Shown here in pieces: positions 53,267 through 61,225 of a stretch of 64,000 bases of DNA. Source of the DNA: Streptomyces albogriseolus (GTDB lineage: Bacteria > Actinomycetota > Actinomycetes > Streptomycetales > Streptomycetaceae); the NCBI GenBank assembly GCA_014650475.1, contig BMVA01000025.1, positions 1-64,000 on the forward strand. The letters run 5' to 3'. The position numbers and the translations under genes are program-made. A model generated the notes under the pieces. The model ran no database searches and was not told the origin of the DNA. It worked only from the letters and a program-made list of their open reading frames with translations. How positions within the stretch are numbered: the first letter of the stretch is position 1; each line of letters begins with the position of its first letter.

Positions 53267-55144
53267 ATGACGCAGGTGACTCCCCCCGGGTGGTACCCCG
53301 ACCCCGGACAGACACAAGACGGCCCGCCGACGGAACGGTGGTGGGACGGCACGGCCTGGACGGCACGGATCCGCGGAGCCGCTGCCGCGGGGCAGGCGGT
53401 TACGGGCCCGTCCGACGCGGCCGCGGCTGACGGCGTAGGGCAGGCGGGCGCGGACTCGGCTGACGGCGTAGGGCAGGCGGGCGCGGACTCGGCTGACGCC
53501 GGAGGGCAGGCGGGCGCGGACTCGGCTGACGCCGTTGGGCAAGCGGGCGCGGGCGCAGGGCAGGCCCCTGTGGGCGATGCCCCTGTGGGGCGGGCCGACG
53601 CCGGGGAAGCGGCCGCGGGGCCGGCGGGTGCGGGGCAGGCCCCTGTGGGCGACGCCCCTGCGGGGCGGGCCGACGCGCGCCATGCCGGTGCGGAGCAGGC
53701 CGCTGCCGGCCAGACGGACCCGAGCCGGACCGGTATAGGCGCCACGGCCGGGAGCGAGGCCGGCATGAGCCGGACTCCTGCGGGACACCAGGCCGGAGGA
53801 CAGGCGACCGGGGCCGAGGAGACCGCCACGGAACAGGCCGTCCCTGGGCAGGGGGGCACGGGGCAACCCCATGCCGACCGGACGGACGCGAGCCGAGACG
53901 GCTCAGGAGCGGCGACCGGAGCCGCGGCGGGGCGGTCCGACGCGGCGCAAGCGGCCGAGGCCGAGATCGGCGAAAGCCGGGCCGACGCCGAGCGAGCGAC
54001 CGAAGGCCACGCCGCCGCAGGGCCCACGGCTGCCGGCCAGGCCGCCGCGACGCAGTCGGCCGGGAGCCCGGCCGACGCGGAACCGCCAGCCGTCGGACAG
54101 ACCGACCCAGGCCCGGCTGCCATCAGCCAGACCGAGGCCGACAAGGCGACCACAAGCCACGCCGCCGCGGCGCAGCCAGTCGGCGTGGAACCGCCGACCG
54201 CCGGACAGACCGGCCCCGGCCCGGCTGCCGGGAGCCCGGCCGGGGCCGGTCAAGCCGCCGCGGCGCAGGTGGCCGGTGGCTGGGCCGCCCTGGGGCAGGT
54301 GCCCGGTCATGGGCAGGGTGGCGGCTGGGGGCCGGTGGAGACCCTTGGTGGGGGTGTGCCCGGCTACCCCGTCCACCCTGCCGCGCCGCCGTCCCGGCGG
54401 GGGCGTCGGCTGCGGATGGGGGCGGCCGTCGCCGTGGTCGCTGCCGTGCTGGCTAGTATCGGTGTGGGGGTGTACGCCCTGACCGATGACGACGGGGACC
54501 GGAGCACCGCCACCTCGCAGCGGCAGGGTGGGCGGGACGACGAGCGGGGCGCGCCCGAAGGGGGCGGTCCGGGGGGTGAGGGCGACGGCGAGGGGGACGA
54601 ACCGCGCCGGGTCGAGAGCGGGGCCGTGACCGACTCGCTGAGCGGGATCAGCCTGCCCGTGCCCGAGGGGTGGTACGGCGAGGAGTTGCAGGTCGGCGCC
54701 GCGCTGACGTCCAAGGAGTCGTACGACTGCCCCGGTGACGCCTCGAAGACCTGCGTCAAGGGCGGCGCGTACTCGGCGCCGGCCGTGGTGCTCGGCACCC
54801 GCGGCGGGACCGCCGAGGAGGTCGCGAAGGCGGACATCGCCGCGAACGCCGAGGAGAGCTACGGCGGCGAGGCGTACGGGCGGATCACCTCGCACGACGT
54901 GCTGGCGTCGAAGGCGGTGACCGTGGCCGGGCAGAAGGGGTACCTGGTCCGCTGGAAGGCGGTGACCCAGGAGGGGTCGGACGGGTTCGTGCAGTCCCTC
55001 GCCTTCCCGTCCCCGTCCCGCCCGGACCAGATCGTGGTCGTGCGCTTCGGTGTGGACACCGACCAGCGGCAGACGGTCCTCGACGAGATCACCGAGGGCA
55101 TCGAGGTGGCCGAGGGCGGCCGCGGCAGCGGGCAGGACGTCTGA
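53267..55144 (+). CDS. DUF2510 membrane protein with long repetitive Ala/Gly-rich region
   Basis: A 625-residue protein. A DUF2510 domain (PPGWYPDPGQTQDGPPTERW) occupies the N-terminus. Residues 40-370 are low-complexity Ala, Gly, Asp, Gln repeats, including four 11-residue copies of ADGVGQAGADS and two 25-residue copies of GQAPVGDAPVGRADA-type units. A single transmembrane helix (MGAAVAVVAAVLASIGVGVY) is at about residues 385-405. A 200-residue extracellular domain follows (SLPVPEGWYGEEL to the C-terminus) with one Cys pair in DCPGDASKTC. Topology is therefore cytoplasmic repeat region, helix, outside domain. Function unknown. Confidence 0.8.
   Translation: MTQVTPPGWYPDPGQTQDGPPTERWWDGTAWTARIRGAAAAGQAVTGPSDAAAADGVGQAGADSADGVGQAGADSADAGGQAGADSADAVGQAGAGAGQAPVGDAPVGRADAGEAAAGPAGAGQAPVGDAPAGRADARHAGAEQAAAGQTDPSRTGIGATAGSEAGMSRTPAGHQAGGQATGAEETATEQAVPGQGGTGQPHADRTDASRDGSGAATGAAAGRSDAAQAAEAEIGESRADAERATEGHAAAGPTAAGQAAATQSAGSPADAEPPAVGQTDPGPAAISQTEADKATTSHAAAAQPVGVEPPTAGQTGPGPAAGSPAGAGQAAAAQVAGGWAALGQVPGHGQGGGWGPVETLGGGVPGYPVHPAAPPSRRGRRLRMGAAVAVVAAVLASIGVGVYALTDDDGDRSTATSQRQGGRDDERGAPEGGGPGGEGDGEGDEPRRVESGAVTDSLSGISLPVPEGWYGEELQVGAALTSKESYDCPGDASKTCVKGGAYSAPAVVLGTRGGTAEEVAKADIAANAEESYGGEAYGRITSHDVLASKAVTVAGQKGYLVRWKAVTQEGSDGFVQSLAFPSPSRPDQIVVVRFGVDTDQRQTVLDEITEGIEVAEGGRGSGQDV
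53426..53557 (+). repeat. Four tandem 33-bp repeats within the DUF2510 gene
   Basis: Units of 33 bp begin at 53426, 53459, 53492 and 53525, each encoding an 11-residue ADGVGQAGADS-like unit. The first two are nearly identical; the fourth diverges at its end. A second, longer repeat of 75 bp starts at 53558 and 53633. The period is a multiple of three, so copy-number change would keep the frame. Confidence 0.9.
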
Positions 55145-55190
55145 CGGCCCGTCCGGCCTCCCGGCCGGCGAGGCGGTACGCCCGTCGTAC

Positions 55191-55235
55191 GGCCGGGCGG
55201 GGCACCCCTCCGCTCAAGGGGTGTCCCGCCCGGCC
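55191..55235. terminator. Bidirectional terminator between DUF2510 and TetR genes
   Basis: A 19-bp stem: GGCCGGGCGGGGCACCCCT from 55191 to 55209 pairs with 55217-55235, with one G-T pair and a 7-base loop. It lies between the convergent DUF2510 and TetR genes. Confidence 0.8.
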
Positions 55236-55318
55236 GGGTGGTGCGCCGCCCCCGTCCCCACGGTGCGGCGCGGTCGGGCCGCCGTCCGGTCGTCCCCATG
55301 ACCGGCGGGGCCCGGGTC

Positions 55319-55933
55319 TCATCGCAGTCCGAGCGCCGGCAGCACCGCGGCCTCGACGAAGCGGAGCACGTAGTCCGGGTCCGCGTTGCGTCCCTCGAGC
55401 ACGGGCCGGGCCCGCAGCACCCCGAAGATCTGCGCCGGGACGTACTCCAGCGCCGGGTTGTCCGCGTCGACCTCGCCGCGCTCGACGCCCCGCCGCAGGA
55501 TCTCCTCCAGCGCGGCGATCTCCGGGTCGACCAGCGCCTCCCGCAGCGCCTGCGTCAGCTCCCGGTCCTGGAGGACCGCGTGCCCGAGCGCCTGGAAGAG
55601 CGTCGCGTCCTTCGGCGACAGCTCCCCCGCGCAGCGCGCGGCCTCGCGCAGATCCCCGGCGAGGGTGCCGGTGTCGATAAGCGCGAACCGCGCCCGTCCG
55701 CTGGACCGGAGGGCGGCGGCGACGAACTGCGGCTTGGTCCGCCACTGCCGGTAGAGGGTGGACTTGCTGCACCGCGTGCTGGCGGCGACGCCCTCCATGG
55801 TGACGGCGTCGTACCCGCACTCACGGATCTGCTCCAGCACGGCGTCGAAGAACTCCCGCTCCCGCTCAGGCGTGATCTTGGAGCGGCGCGAGGCGCCGGC
55901 CGGTCCCGGTCGGTCCGCGTCCTGCGACGTCAT
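55319..55933 (-). CDS. TetR family transcriptional regulator
   Basis: A 204-residue regulator. The N-terminal HTH is FDAVLEQIRECGYDAVTMEGVAASTRCSKSTLYRQWRTKPQFV at about residues 27-70 (start ATG 55933, preceded by GAGGGAG). The C-terminal ligand domain resembles TetR_C_11/AefR-like types; its ligand is unknown. A longer reading to 56053 would run through the promoter repeats. It is divergent from the PAP2 gene, and a 16-bp-period array of GTAtCGGTAC sites fills the shared promoter region; these are its likely operators, so it probably controls itself and the PAP2/transporter pair. Confidence 0.88.
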   Translation of the reverse strand: MTSQDADRPGPAGASRRSKITPEREREFFDAVLEQIRECGYDAVTMEGVAASTRCSKSTLYRQWRTKPQFVAAALRSSGRARFALIDTGTLAGDLREAARCAGELSPKDATLFQALGHAVLQDRELTQALREALVDPEIAALEEILRRGVERGEVDADNPALEYVPAQIFGVLRARPVLEGRNADPDYVLRFVEAAVLPALGLR

Positions 55934-55988
55934 CGGCTCTGCTCCCTCTCTCCCGACGGAGTGTGTCGTACGTCGATCGATACTCGAG

Positions 55989-56064
55989 TGTACCGGTACG
56001 CGAACGTATCGGTACACTGGCGTATCGGTACGGATCCGTATCGGTACGTTCATGTATCGATCTT
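55989..56064. repeat. Array of GTATCGGTAC repeats with 16-bp period in the tetR/PAP2 promoter
   Basis: Near-identical 12-mers start at 55989 (TGTACCGGTACG), 56005 (CGTATCGGTACA), 56021 and 56037 (both CGTATCGGTACG), and a weaker one at 56053 (TGTATCGATC), each exactly 16 bp after the last. A weak match, TCGATCGATAC, sits one more period upstream at 55973. The core GTA(C/T)CGGTAC is palindromic or nearly so. It lies between the TetR start (55933) and the PAP2 start (56155). Confidence 0.85.
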
Positions 56065-56154
56065 GGTCCGCGCCGATGAGCTGGGCCCGGTCCCCGAGTC
56101 AGCAGCTCCGCCCGCACCACGACACGCACCACCGTCAGCGAAGGGACCGGGGGC

Positions 56155-56955
56155 ATGCACGCGCGCGAGGAGTTCGAGGAACCCGAGCCGACGGGATCCG
56201 GTACCCGCGACCGGCCGCCGCTCGTCCGCGAACTGCTGCTGGTGGCCGGCCTGTTCCTCGTCTACAAGCTGGGACGGCAGCTCGCGGCCGGCCACACCGC
56301 CGAGGCGTACCGCAACGGCCGCGAGGTCTGGGACCTGGAGCGGGCGCTGCACCTCCCCGGCGAGGGAGCGGTGCAGTCCTCGCTGCTGCACGGCGACACG
56401 CTCGTCCAGCTCGCCAACACCTACTACGCGGTCGTCCACTTCCCCGCCACCGCGGCCTTCCTGGTCTGGCTCTACCTGCGCCGCCCCGGCCACTACGTCT
56501 GGGCCCGGCGCGCGCTGGCGGCGGTCACCGCGGCCGCGCTGGTGCTGCACCTGACGTACCCGCTGGCTCCGCCGCGGCTGCTGCCCGCGACGGGCCTGGT
56601 GGACACGGCGCGGCTGTACGGGCCGTCGGTCTACGGACCGCCCGACGCCGACCAGTTGTCGAACCAGTTCGCGGCGATGCCGTCGCTGCACTTCGGCTGG
56701 GCGCTGATGGTGGCGATCGGCCTGACCGCCGTCACGCGGACGGTGTGGCGGTGGCTGTGGCTGCTGCATCCGCTGGTGACCCTGCTGGTGATCGTGGGAA
56801 CGGCGAACCACTTCTGGCTGGACGCGCTCGCGGCGGCCGCCCTCCTGGGGCTCGCCCTCGCGGTGGTGCGCCGGCCGCGGCCCGTCCCGGCGCCGGGGAT
56901 CGTCCGGCCCAGGCGTCCGGAGCGGCGCCGCGCGCTCGTGGGGGCGAGCCGATGA
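56155..56955 (+). CDS. PAP2 superfamily membrane phosphatase/transferase
   Basis: A 266-residue integral membrane protein with about six hydrophobic segments. The PAP2 motifs are SLHFGW (MPSLHFGWALMV, residues 182-190) and the later TANHFWLDALAAAAL with the catalytic His. The group also includes inositolphosphotransferase-like and aureobasidin-resistance proteins. It may hydrolyse or transfer a lipid phosphate at the membrane. It overlaps the transporter gene by 4 bp (ATGA), so the pair is one operon. The TetR-site array upstream suggests inducible expression. Confidence 0.85.
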   Translation: MHAREEFEEPEPTGSGTRDRPPLVRELLLVAGLFLVYKLGRQLAAGHTAEAYRNGREVWDLERALHLPGEGAVQSSLLHGDTLVQLANTYYAVVHFPATAAFLVWLYLRRPGHYVWARRALAAVTAAALVLHLTYPLAPPRLLPATGLVDTARLYGPSVYGPPDADQLSNQFAAMPSLHFGWALMVAIGLTAVTRTVWRWLWLLHPLVTLLVIVGTANHFWLDALAAAALLGLALAVVRRPRPVPAPGIVRPRRPERRRALVGASR

Positions 56956-58049
56956 GCGCCCTGCTGGTCGCGGTCCCGCTCTCCCTGGTCTCGGCCGTCG
57001 CCTACGCCTTCGCCGCCGTGACACAGGCCCGGCTGGCCACCCGCGGCTCCGGCGCCGGGGCGCTGCGGCTGCTCGGCAGCGGCGCCTGGTGGGGCGCGGT
57101 CAGCCTGAACGCGGCGGCCGCGCTGCTGCACGTCGTGGCCCTGAAGTACGGCCCGCTGACCGTGGTCCAGCCGCTGGGCGCGCTCACCCTGGTCGCCGCG
57201 GTGCCGCTGGGCGCGCGGACGGCGGGGCGGCCGGTGAGCGCCGTGGAGTGGCGCGGCACCGCCCTGACGCTGGCCGGCCTGGCGGTCGTCCTCGCCACGG
57301 CATCCGCACCGGCGCCGGACGACGTGCTGAGCGTGCCGGAGGCGCTGGCCGTCGCGGGCGGTACGGCGTCCCTGGTCGGCCTGCTGTCCCGGCCCGGCAC
57401 CCGTCCGGGCCTGCGTCACGCGACCGCGTCGGGCATCGCGTCGGGGGTCGCCTCCGCGCTGACCCAGACGGTGACGGTCGCGGCGACCGACCGCACCGGC
57501 CCGCTGCTCGACGTCCGCGTGATCGGTGTGGCGCTGCTGGTCGCCGTCTTCTCGGCCTGCGGCCTCCTTCTCGCACAGACCGCGTACCGGGGCGGCCTCG
57601 GGGCCCCCTTGGCGATGGTCACGCTCGCCAACCCCCTGGCGGCGGCGGTGATCGGCCTGGGCCTGCTCGGCGAGCATCTCCGGGGCGGCGCGCCCGGTCT
57701 GGCGTTCGGCCTGTTCGGCGCCGCTCTCGCGGCGCGGGGCGTAATCCTGCTGTCACGGGCCGCCGAGGGGACCTCCGCCGGTCCTGCGGAGGGTCAGGAC
57801 GAGCCGGGCACGTCTCCGGCGGGGCCACGCACACCGGTCCCGGCGACCACGGGCACGTCCGGCTTCCCGCAGTGGACGCCGCCGGTGGCCGCGGAGCCGT
57901 ACACGCCGAGCCCGTCGGCGGGGGTGCCCCTTCTCCCGCCGGCTCGCGCCCAGGAGGGCGCGGCACTTCACTCCGCCCGGAGACCCGGGCGGCGGCGGAG
58001 ACGGCGCCGGTGTCCCGGGCGGAGGGCCGGGGAGCACCGGGCCGCCTGA
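56952..58049 (+). CDS. DMT-type (EamA-like) membrane transporter
   Basis: A 365-residue protein. Residues 1-275 hold nine or ten hydrophobic helices with the internal duplication typical of drug/metabolite transporters: LKYGPLTVVQPLGALTLVAAVPLG in the first half, and YRGGLGAPLAMVTLANPLAA in the second. Substrate and direction are unknown. It starts inside the stop of the PAP2 gene. The last 90 residues are a Pro/Thr/Arg-rich tail ending [20 protein letters not shown], unlike a transporter; this may be a frameshift or readthrough into non-coding sequence near 57960, and the native C-terminus is uncertain. Confidence 0.78.
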   Translation: MSALLVAVPLSLVSAVAYAFAAVTQARLATRGSGAGALRLLGSGAWWGAVSLNAAAALLHVVALKYGPLTVVQPLGALTLVAAVPLGARTAGRPVSAVEWRGTALTLAGLAVVLATASAPAPDDVLSVPEALAVAGGTASLVGLLSRPGTRPGLRHATASGIASGVASALTQTVTVAATDRTGPLLDVRVIGVALLVAVFSACGLLLAQTAYRGGLGAPLAMVTLANPLAAAVIGLGLLGEHLRGGAPGLAFGLFGAALAARGVILLSRAAEGTSAGPAEGQDEPGTSPAGPRTPVPATTGTSGFPQWTPPVAAEPYTPSPSAGVPLLPPARAQEGAALHSARRPGRRRRRRRCPGRRAGEHRAA

Positions 58050-58320
58050 ACCACGCGCGGCGTCAGACGGAGCGTCGGGCCGGTTCGGGCGCCCTCCGGT
58101 CGACGGAGGAGCCGGGCCTGCGAGCGGCGGCACGCCGGATCCCGATGGCCGTCCGAGTCCCCGCGAACGGCCCGTCATCACCTGACCTCGGCCCACCGGG
58201 AGGCGCGTCGGTTCAGCCGGAGGGGCGACAGAGCGCGGCGGCGGCGCGGACGAGGTCCACGGTCGGGGGTGTCGAAGCACCGTCAGACGTGTTGCGCCCG
58301 ATCACCATGTGAGACGTTCC
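58050..58320. other. Region with no recognised gene
   Basis: The 270 bp between the transporter gene and the sulfur leader promoter contain no ORF with convincing codon use or a ribosome site on either strand. It may hold the transporter terminator and upstream promoter elements, but I see no clear hairpin. Confidence 0.5.
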
Positions 58321-58325
58321 CCTCT

Positions 58326-58348
58326 TTTCCTACAGACTTACTAGGAAA
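58326..58348 (+). promoter_or_regulatory. TTTCCTA-N9-TAGGAAA inverted repeat upstream of leader peptide 1
   Basis: TTTCCTA at 58326-58332 and TAGGAAA at 58342-58348 form a perfect 7-bp inverted repeat with a 9-base spacer. The core CCTA-N9-TAGGAAA recurs with identical spacing at 61780-61799, before the second leader peptide. It is 32 bp before the leader ATG. A regulator site for both sulfur operons is the simplest explanation. Confidence 0.65.
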
Positions 58349-58379
58349 GGCTTGACGGCGTTCATGGGGGGTGCGCAGC

Positions 58380-58472
58380 ATGAGGGACATGTCCCCTGTG
58401 CAGCAGCGACTCGTACGTCGTCGGCATGTCGACTTCGGTCACGTCGTCAGCGCCGCCTGCTGTCGCGCCTGA
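58380..58472 (+). CDS. Cysteine-containing leader peptide of the first sulfur operon
   Basis: A 30-codon ORF whose second half reads RRRHVDFGHVVSAACCRA-stop. The pattern (S/R)RRH(V/I)DFGxxxSAxC(C)Rx at the C-terminus is shared with the ORF at 61824, and matches the group annotated as putative leader peptide before sulfur genes in Streptomyces. Two adjacent Cys codons (TGC TGT) sit 3 codons before the stop, where ribosome stalling on low cysteinyl-tRNA could control the genes downstream. A C-rich, unstructured stretch follows. ATG 58380 is used; ATG 58389 is an alternative. Confidence 0.7.
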   Translation: MRDMSPVQQRLVRRRHVDFGHVVSAACCRA

Positions 58473-58577
58473 AAGCTCGGCCCGTACGACGGCCGTGCAC
58501 TCCGGCCCCGTTCCCGGCTCGCACGCACCACCCCCGCGTCCGCCGGGACCCGACACCTTTGACGAGGGACTACCGCC

Positions 58578-59108
58578 ATGACCACGGCACTTCCGCACCC
58601 GGCCGCCTCGCTCCGTCCGCTGCCCGACACGCGCCACCTCCACCTGGTGGCCGACGGGGTGCGGCACGACGCCGAGGACCCCGCGTCCCCGCCGCTCGTC
58701 GGCTACCTCCTGCTGGTTCCTCAGGGCACCGATCCCCTGGACCTGTTCGCGAAGGACCGGCCGCGGCCCGAGTTCCGTCCGGCGGACGACGCCGTCAGGA
58801 TCGACACCGCGCGCCGCACCGCCGAGGTCGACGGGCGTGAACTCGACCTGACGTACCTGGAGTTCGAACTGCTGGCGCACCTCGTACGACGGCCGCACCT
58901 CGTGCAGTCGCGCGAGACGCTGGTGGCGGCCGTCTGGGGCTACGACCACGTCGGCGACGGCCGCACGGTCGACGTCCACGTCGCACGCCTGCGCCGCAAG
59001 CTGGGCGCCGCCCACCGGCGCCGGATCGTGACCGTCCGGTCCATCGGCTACAAGTACGTCCCCGACCAGCAGGAAAGCCCCCACGCCGCAGCCCGCGGCC
59101 GATCCTGA
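58578..59108 (+). CDS. Winged-helix DNA-binding protein (OmpR-type, no receiver domain)
   Basis: A 176-residue protein. The first 65 residues are unique. Residues 70-165 form a response-regulator-type winged helix: VRIDTARRTAEVDGRELDLTYLEFELLAHLVRRPHLVQSRETLVAAVWG, then VDVHVARLRRKLG and VRSIGYKYVP. No receiver domain or kinase is present, so it is not a standard two-component regulator. First gene after leader peptide 1, and 13 bp before the oxidoreductase gene, it probably regulates this sulfur operon. A direct ligand is possible. Confidence 0.82.
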   Translation: MTTALPHPAASLRPLPDTRHLHLVADGVRHDAEDPASPPLVGYLLLVPQGTDPLDLFAKDRPRPEFRPADDAVRIDTARRTAEVDGRELDLTYLEFELLAHLVRRPHLVQSRETLVAAVWGYDHVGDGRTVDVHVARLRRKLGAAHRRRIVTVRSIGYKYVPDQQESPHAAARGRS

Positions 59109-59121
59109 GGAGAGCACCGCC

Positions 59122-60348
59122 ATGTGCCCTGCCGCCGCCGCGCCGACCCGCCCCGTGTCCCCGGCCGAACCCGTCGCGGACGGCCGGGCGCACTGGCTGC
59201 GCGTGGCCCGCGAGACGGCGGACGACCTGGCCACGGACACCGTGGACCGGGAACAGGCCGGCAAGGCCCCGGTCGACGAGGTGTCCCGGCTGCGCGAGTC
59301 GGGTCTGCTGACGCTGACGCCGGCCGGGCCGGGCGGCGGCGGTGCGGACTGGGACACGGCGTACGCGGTGGTGCGGGAGATCTCCGCGGCCGACGGCGCC
59401 ATCGGACAGCTCCTCGGGTCCCACTACTTCCTGTCGTGGAGCGCCCGGTTCTTCGGGGACCCGGAGACGGCCCGGCGGACGGTGGAGCGCTCCGCGGCCG
59501 GACAGTGGTGCTGGGGCGGCGGGTTCGCCCCGCAGGACCCGCCGTTGACGCTGTCCCGCACCTCCCGCGGCCTGGTGCTCGGCGGCCGCCAGAGCTACCC
59601 GACCGGGGTGCTGGTGGCCGACCGTCTCGCCGTGCGGGCGGTGCGGGAGGACACCGGCGAACCCCTGGCCGTGACGGTGGACCCGGCCCGCCGGGGCGTG
59701 GTGGTCGACGCGGCCGGCGACACCTTCGGGCAGCGGCTCGCGGGCGGCGGCAGCGTGGAGCTCGACGCCGTGCCGGTGGGCGCCGACGACGTCCTGGGCT
59801 CGCTGTCGGGGGACGAGGACCTGGTCCCCAGGACCGCCCTGGCCGCGCCCGTCGGCCGGCTGTTCTCGGTGCAGCTGCTGCTCGGCATGGCCGAGGGGGT
59901 GCTGGCCGAGGTGCGCGAGTACAGCAGGGCGGGGCACCGCCCGTGGCAGCCCGTCCCGTCCGCCGGCGCGCCCGACGACCCGCAGGTGCTCACCGCGTAC
60001 GGCGAGCTGACCGTGCTCGCCCGCTCCGCGTCCGCGCTGTGCGACCAGGCCCTGGACGCCGTGCGGCGGGGGCTGGAGCGCGGCGAGGAGCTGACGTACG
60101 ACGAGTACGCGGACGTCTCCGCGCTGGTGTCCATGGCCGAGACGGCGGCCGCCCGGGCCGCGCAGGAGTCCGCCACCCGCGCGCTCGACATCGTCGGCCC
60201 GCGCTCGGCGTCCGCGCGGCTGGGTTTCGACCGGTTCTGGCGCAACGCCCGGACCCACACCCTGTACGAGCCCGTCGCGCACCGGCTGCGTGACGTCGGG
60301 GACTACTTCCTCAACGGCGCCCACCCCCCGTTCGTCCTGCCCGCCTGA
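59122..60348 (+). CDS. SfnB/DszC-like flavin-dependent acyl-CoA dehydrogenase-fold monooxygenase
   Basis: A 408-residue acyl-CoA-dehydrogenase-fold protein. N-terminal helices (RVARETADDLATDTVDREQAG), a flavin region with WCWGGGFAPQDPPL and YPTGVLVAD, and a C-terminal signature RNARTHTLYEPVAHRLRDVGDYFLNG, which is typical of the SfnB/DszC sulfur-acquisition branch. Those enzymes use reduced flavin and oxygen to attack sulfur compounds such as sulfones. A reductase partner is not in view. It sits between the wHTH gene and a TauE/SafE gene, behind a cysteine leader peptide, which supports a role in organosulfur use. Confidence 0.82.
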   Translation: MCPAAAAPTRPVSPAEPVADGRAHWLRVARETADDLATDTVDREQAGKAPVDEVSRLRESGLLTLTPAGPGGGGADWDTAYAVVREISAADGAIGQLLGSHYFLSWSARFFGDPETARRTVERSAAGQWCWGGGFAPQDPPLTLSRTSRGLVLGGRQSYPTGVLVADRLAVRAVREDTGEPLAVTVDPARRGVVVDAAGDTFGQRLAGGGSVELDAVPVGADDVLGSLSGDEDLVPRTALAAPVGRLFSVQLLLGMAEGVLAEVREYSRAGHRPWQPVPSAGAPDDPQVLTAYGELTVLARSASALCDQALDAVRRGLERGEELTYDEYADVSALVSMAETAAARAAQESATRALDIVGPRSASARLGFDRFWRNARTHTLYEPVAHRLRDVGDYFLNGAHPPFVLPA

Positions 60349-60378
60349 CCCCTCGGGGACCGTATCCAAGGACATGTC

Positions 60379-61161
60379 GTGACCTGGTCCACCGGACTCG
60401 CCGGACTGGCCGCGGGCCTGGTCATCTCGGTGGCGACCACGCCCGCGGGGGTGTCCGGCGCGGTGTTCCTGCTGCCGGTGCAGCTCAGCGTCCTCGGGGT
60501 GCCGAGCCCCGCGGTCACGCCGACGAACCTGCTGTTCAACGTGGTGGCCGGGCCCGGCGCGCTGCTGCGGCACCACCGCGCCGGCCTGCTGCGCGACCCG
60601 CTGACCCGCCGTCTGGTGAGCGGCACCCTGCCCGGTGTGGTCGTGGGCGCCGCCGTGCGGGTGTTCGCCGTACCCGGGGCCACCGTCTTCCGGCTGCTGA
60701 TCGCCGTCCTGCTGGTGCCGCTCGGGCTGTGGCTCGTCCGGCGCACGGTGAGACCCGCCCGTCCCGCCGGGAGCGCGGAGCCGTCGCCGCGCGCCGTGAC
60801 CGGGCTGGCCCTGGCGGTCGGCGTCGTCGGCGGGGTGTACGGCATCGGCGGCGGCTCGCTGCTCGGGCCGCTGCTGGCCGGGCTGGGCATGTCCGTCGCA
60901 CGGGTGGCGCCGGCGGCGCTGGCCTCGACCTTCGTCACCTCGGTGGCGGGCGCGGCCGCCTTCGCGCTGCTGTCCCTGGCGGGCGCCGGCGACGTGGACC
61001 CGGACTGGTACCTGGGACTGGCCTGCGGGCTGGGCGGGCTGATCGGCGGGTATCTCGGCGCGCGGCTCCAGTCTCGCCTGCCCGAGACCGGGCTGCGTCT
61101 GCTGCTGGGCTCCCTCGCCACCGCGGTGGGCGTCCTTTACGCCGTGCAGGCGCTGGGCTGA
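60379..61161 (+). CDS. TauE/SafE family sulfite or organosulfur permease
   Basis: A 260-residue membrane protein with about eight helices. Both halves show the TauE/SafE pattern: VTPTNLLFNVVAGPGALLRH in the first, and GVVGGVYGIGGGSLLGPLLAG with TFVTSVAGAAAF in the second. The family moves sulfite, sulfoacetate and related anions across the membrane. Here it would export sulfite from, or import substrate for, the SfnB-like enzyme 30 bp upstream. GTG start at 60379 is supported by AAGGA before it. Confidence 0.85.
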   Translation: MTWSTGLAGLAAGLVISVATTPAGVSGAVFLLPVQLSVLGVPSPAVTPTNLLFNVVAGPGALLRHHRAGLLRDPLTRRLVSGTLPGVVVGAAVRVFAVPGATVFRLLIAVLLVPLGLWLVRRTVRPARPAGSAEPSPRAVTGLALAVGVVGGVYGIGGGSLLGPLLAGLGMSVARVAPAALASTFVTSVAGAAAFALLSLAGAGDVDPDWYLGLACGLGGLIGGYLGARLQSRLPETGLRLLLGSLATAVGVLYAVQALG

Positions 61162-61225
61162 CCGCCGGTTCAGCGGCCCCGACCGCGGGTGGAGGGCGGC
61201 GCGGGCCGTGCGGGATAATGTCGGC

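Noticed and set aside
53426-53707. CRISPR-like array
   Set aside because: The repeats are directly adjacent without variable spacers, in frame, and encode an Ala/Gly peptide.
53230-54153. 307-residue minus-strand frame opposite the DUF2510 gene
   Set aside because: Pro/Ala/Ser repeats mirror the repeats on the other strand; no ribosome site or domain.
55973-56064. Plasmid-type iterons or an origin of replication
   Set aside because: No replication initiator gene or AT-rich unwinding region nearby; position between a TetR gene and its divergent neighbour fits operators.
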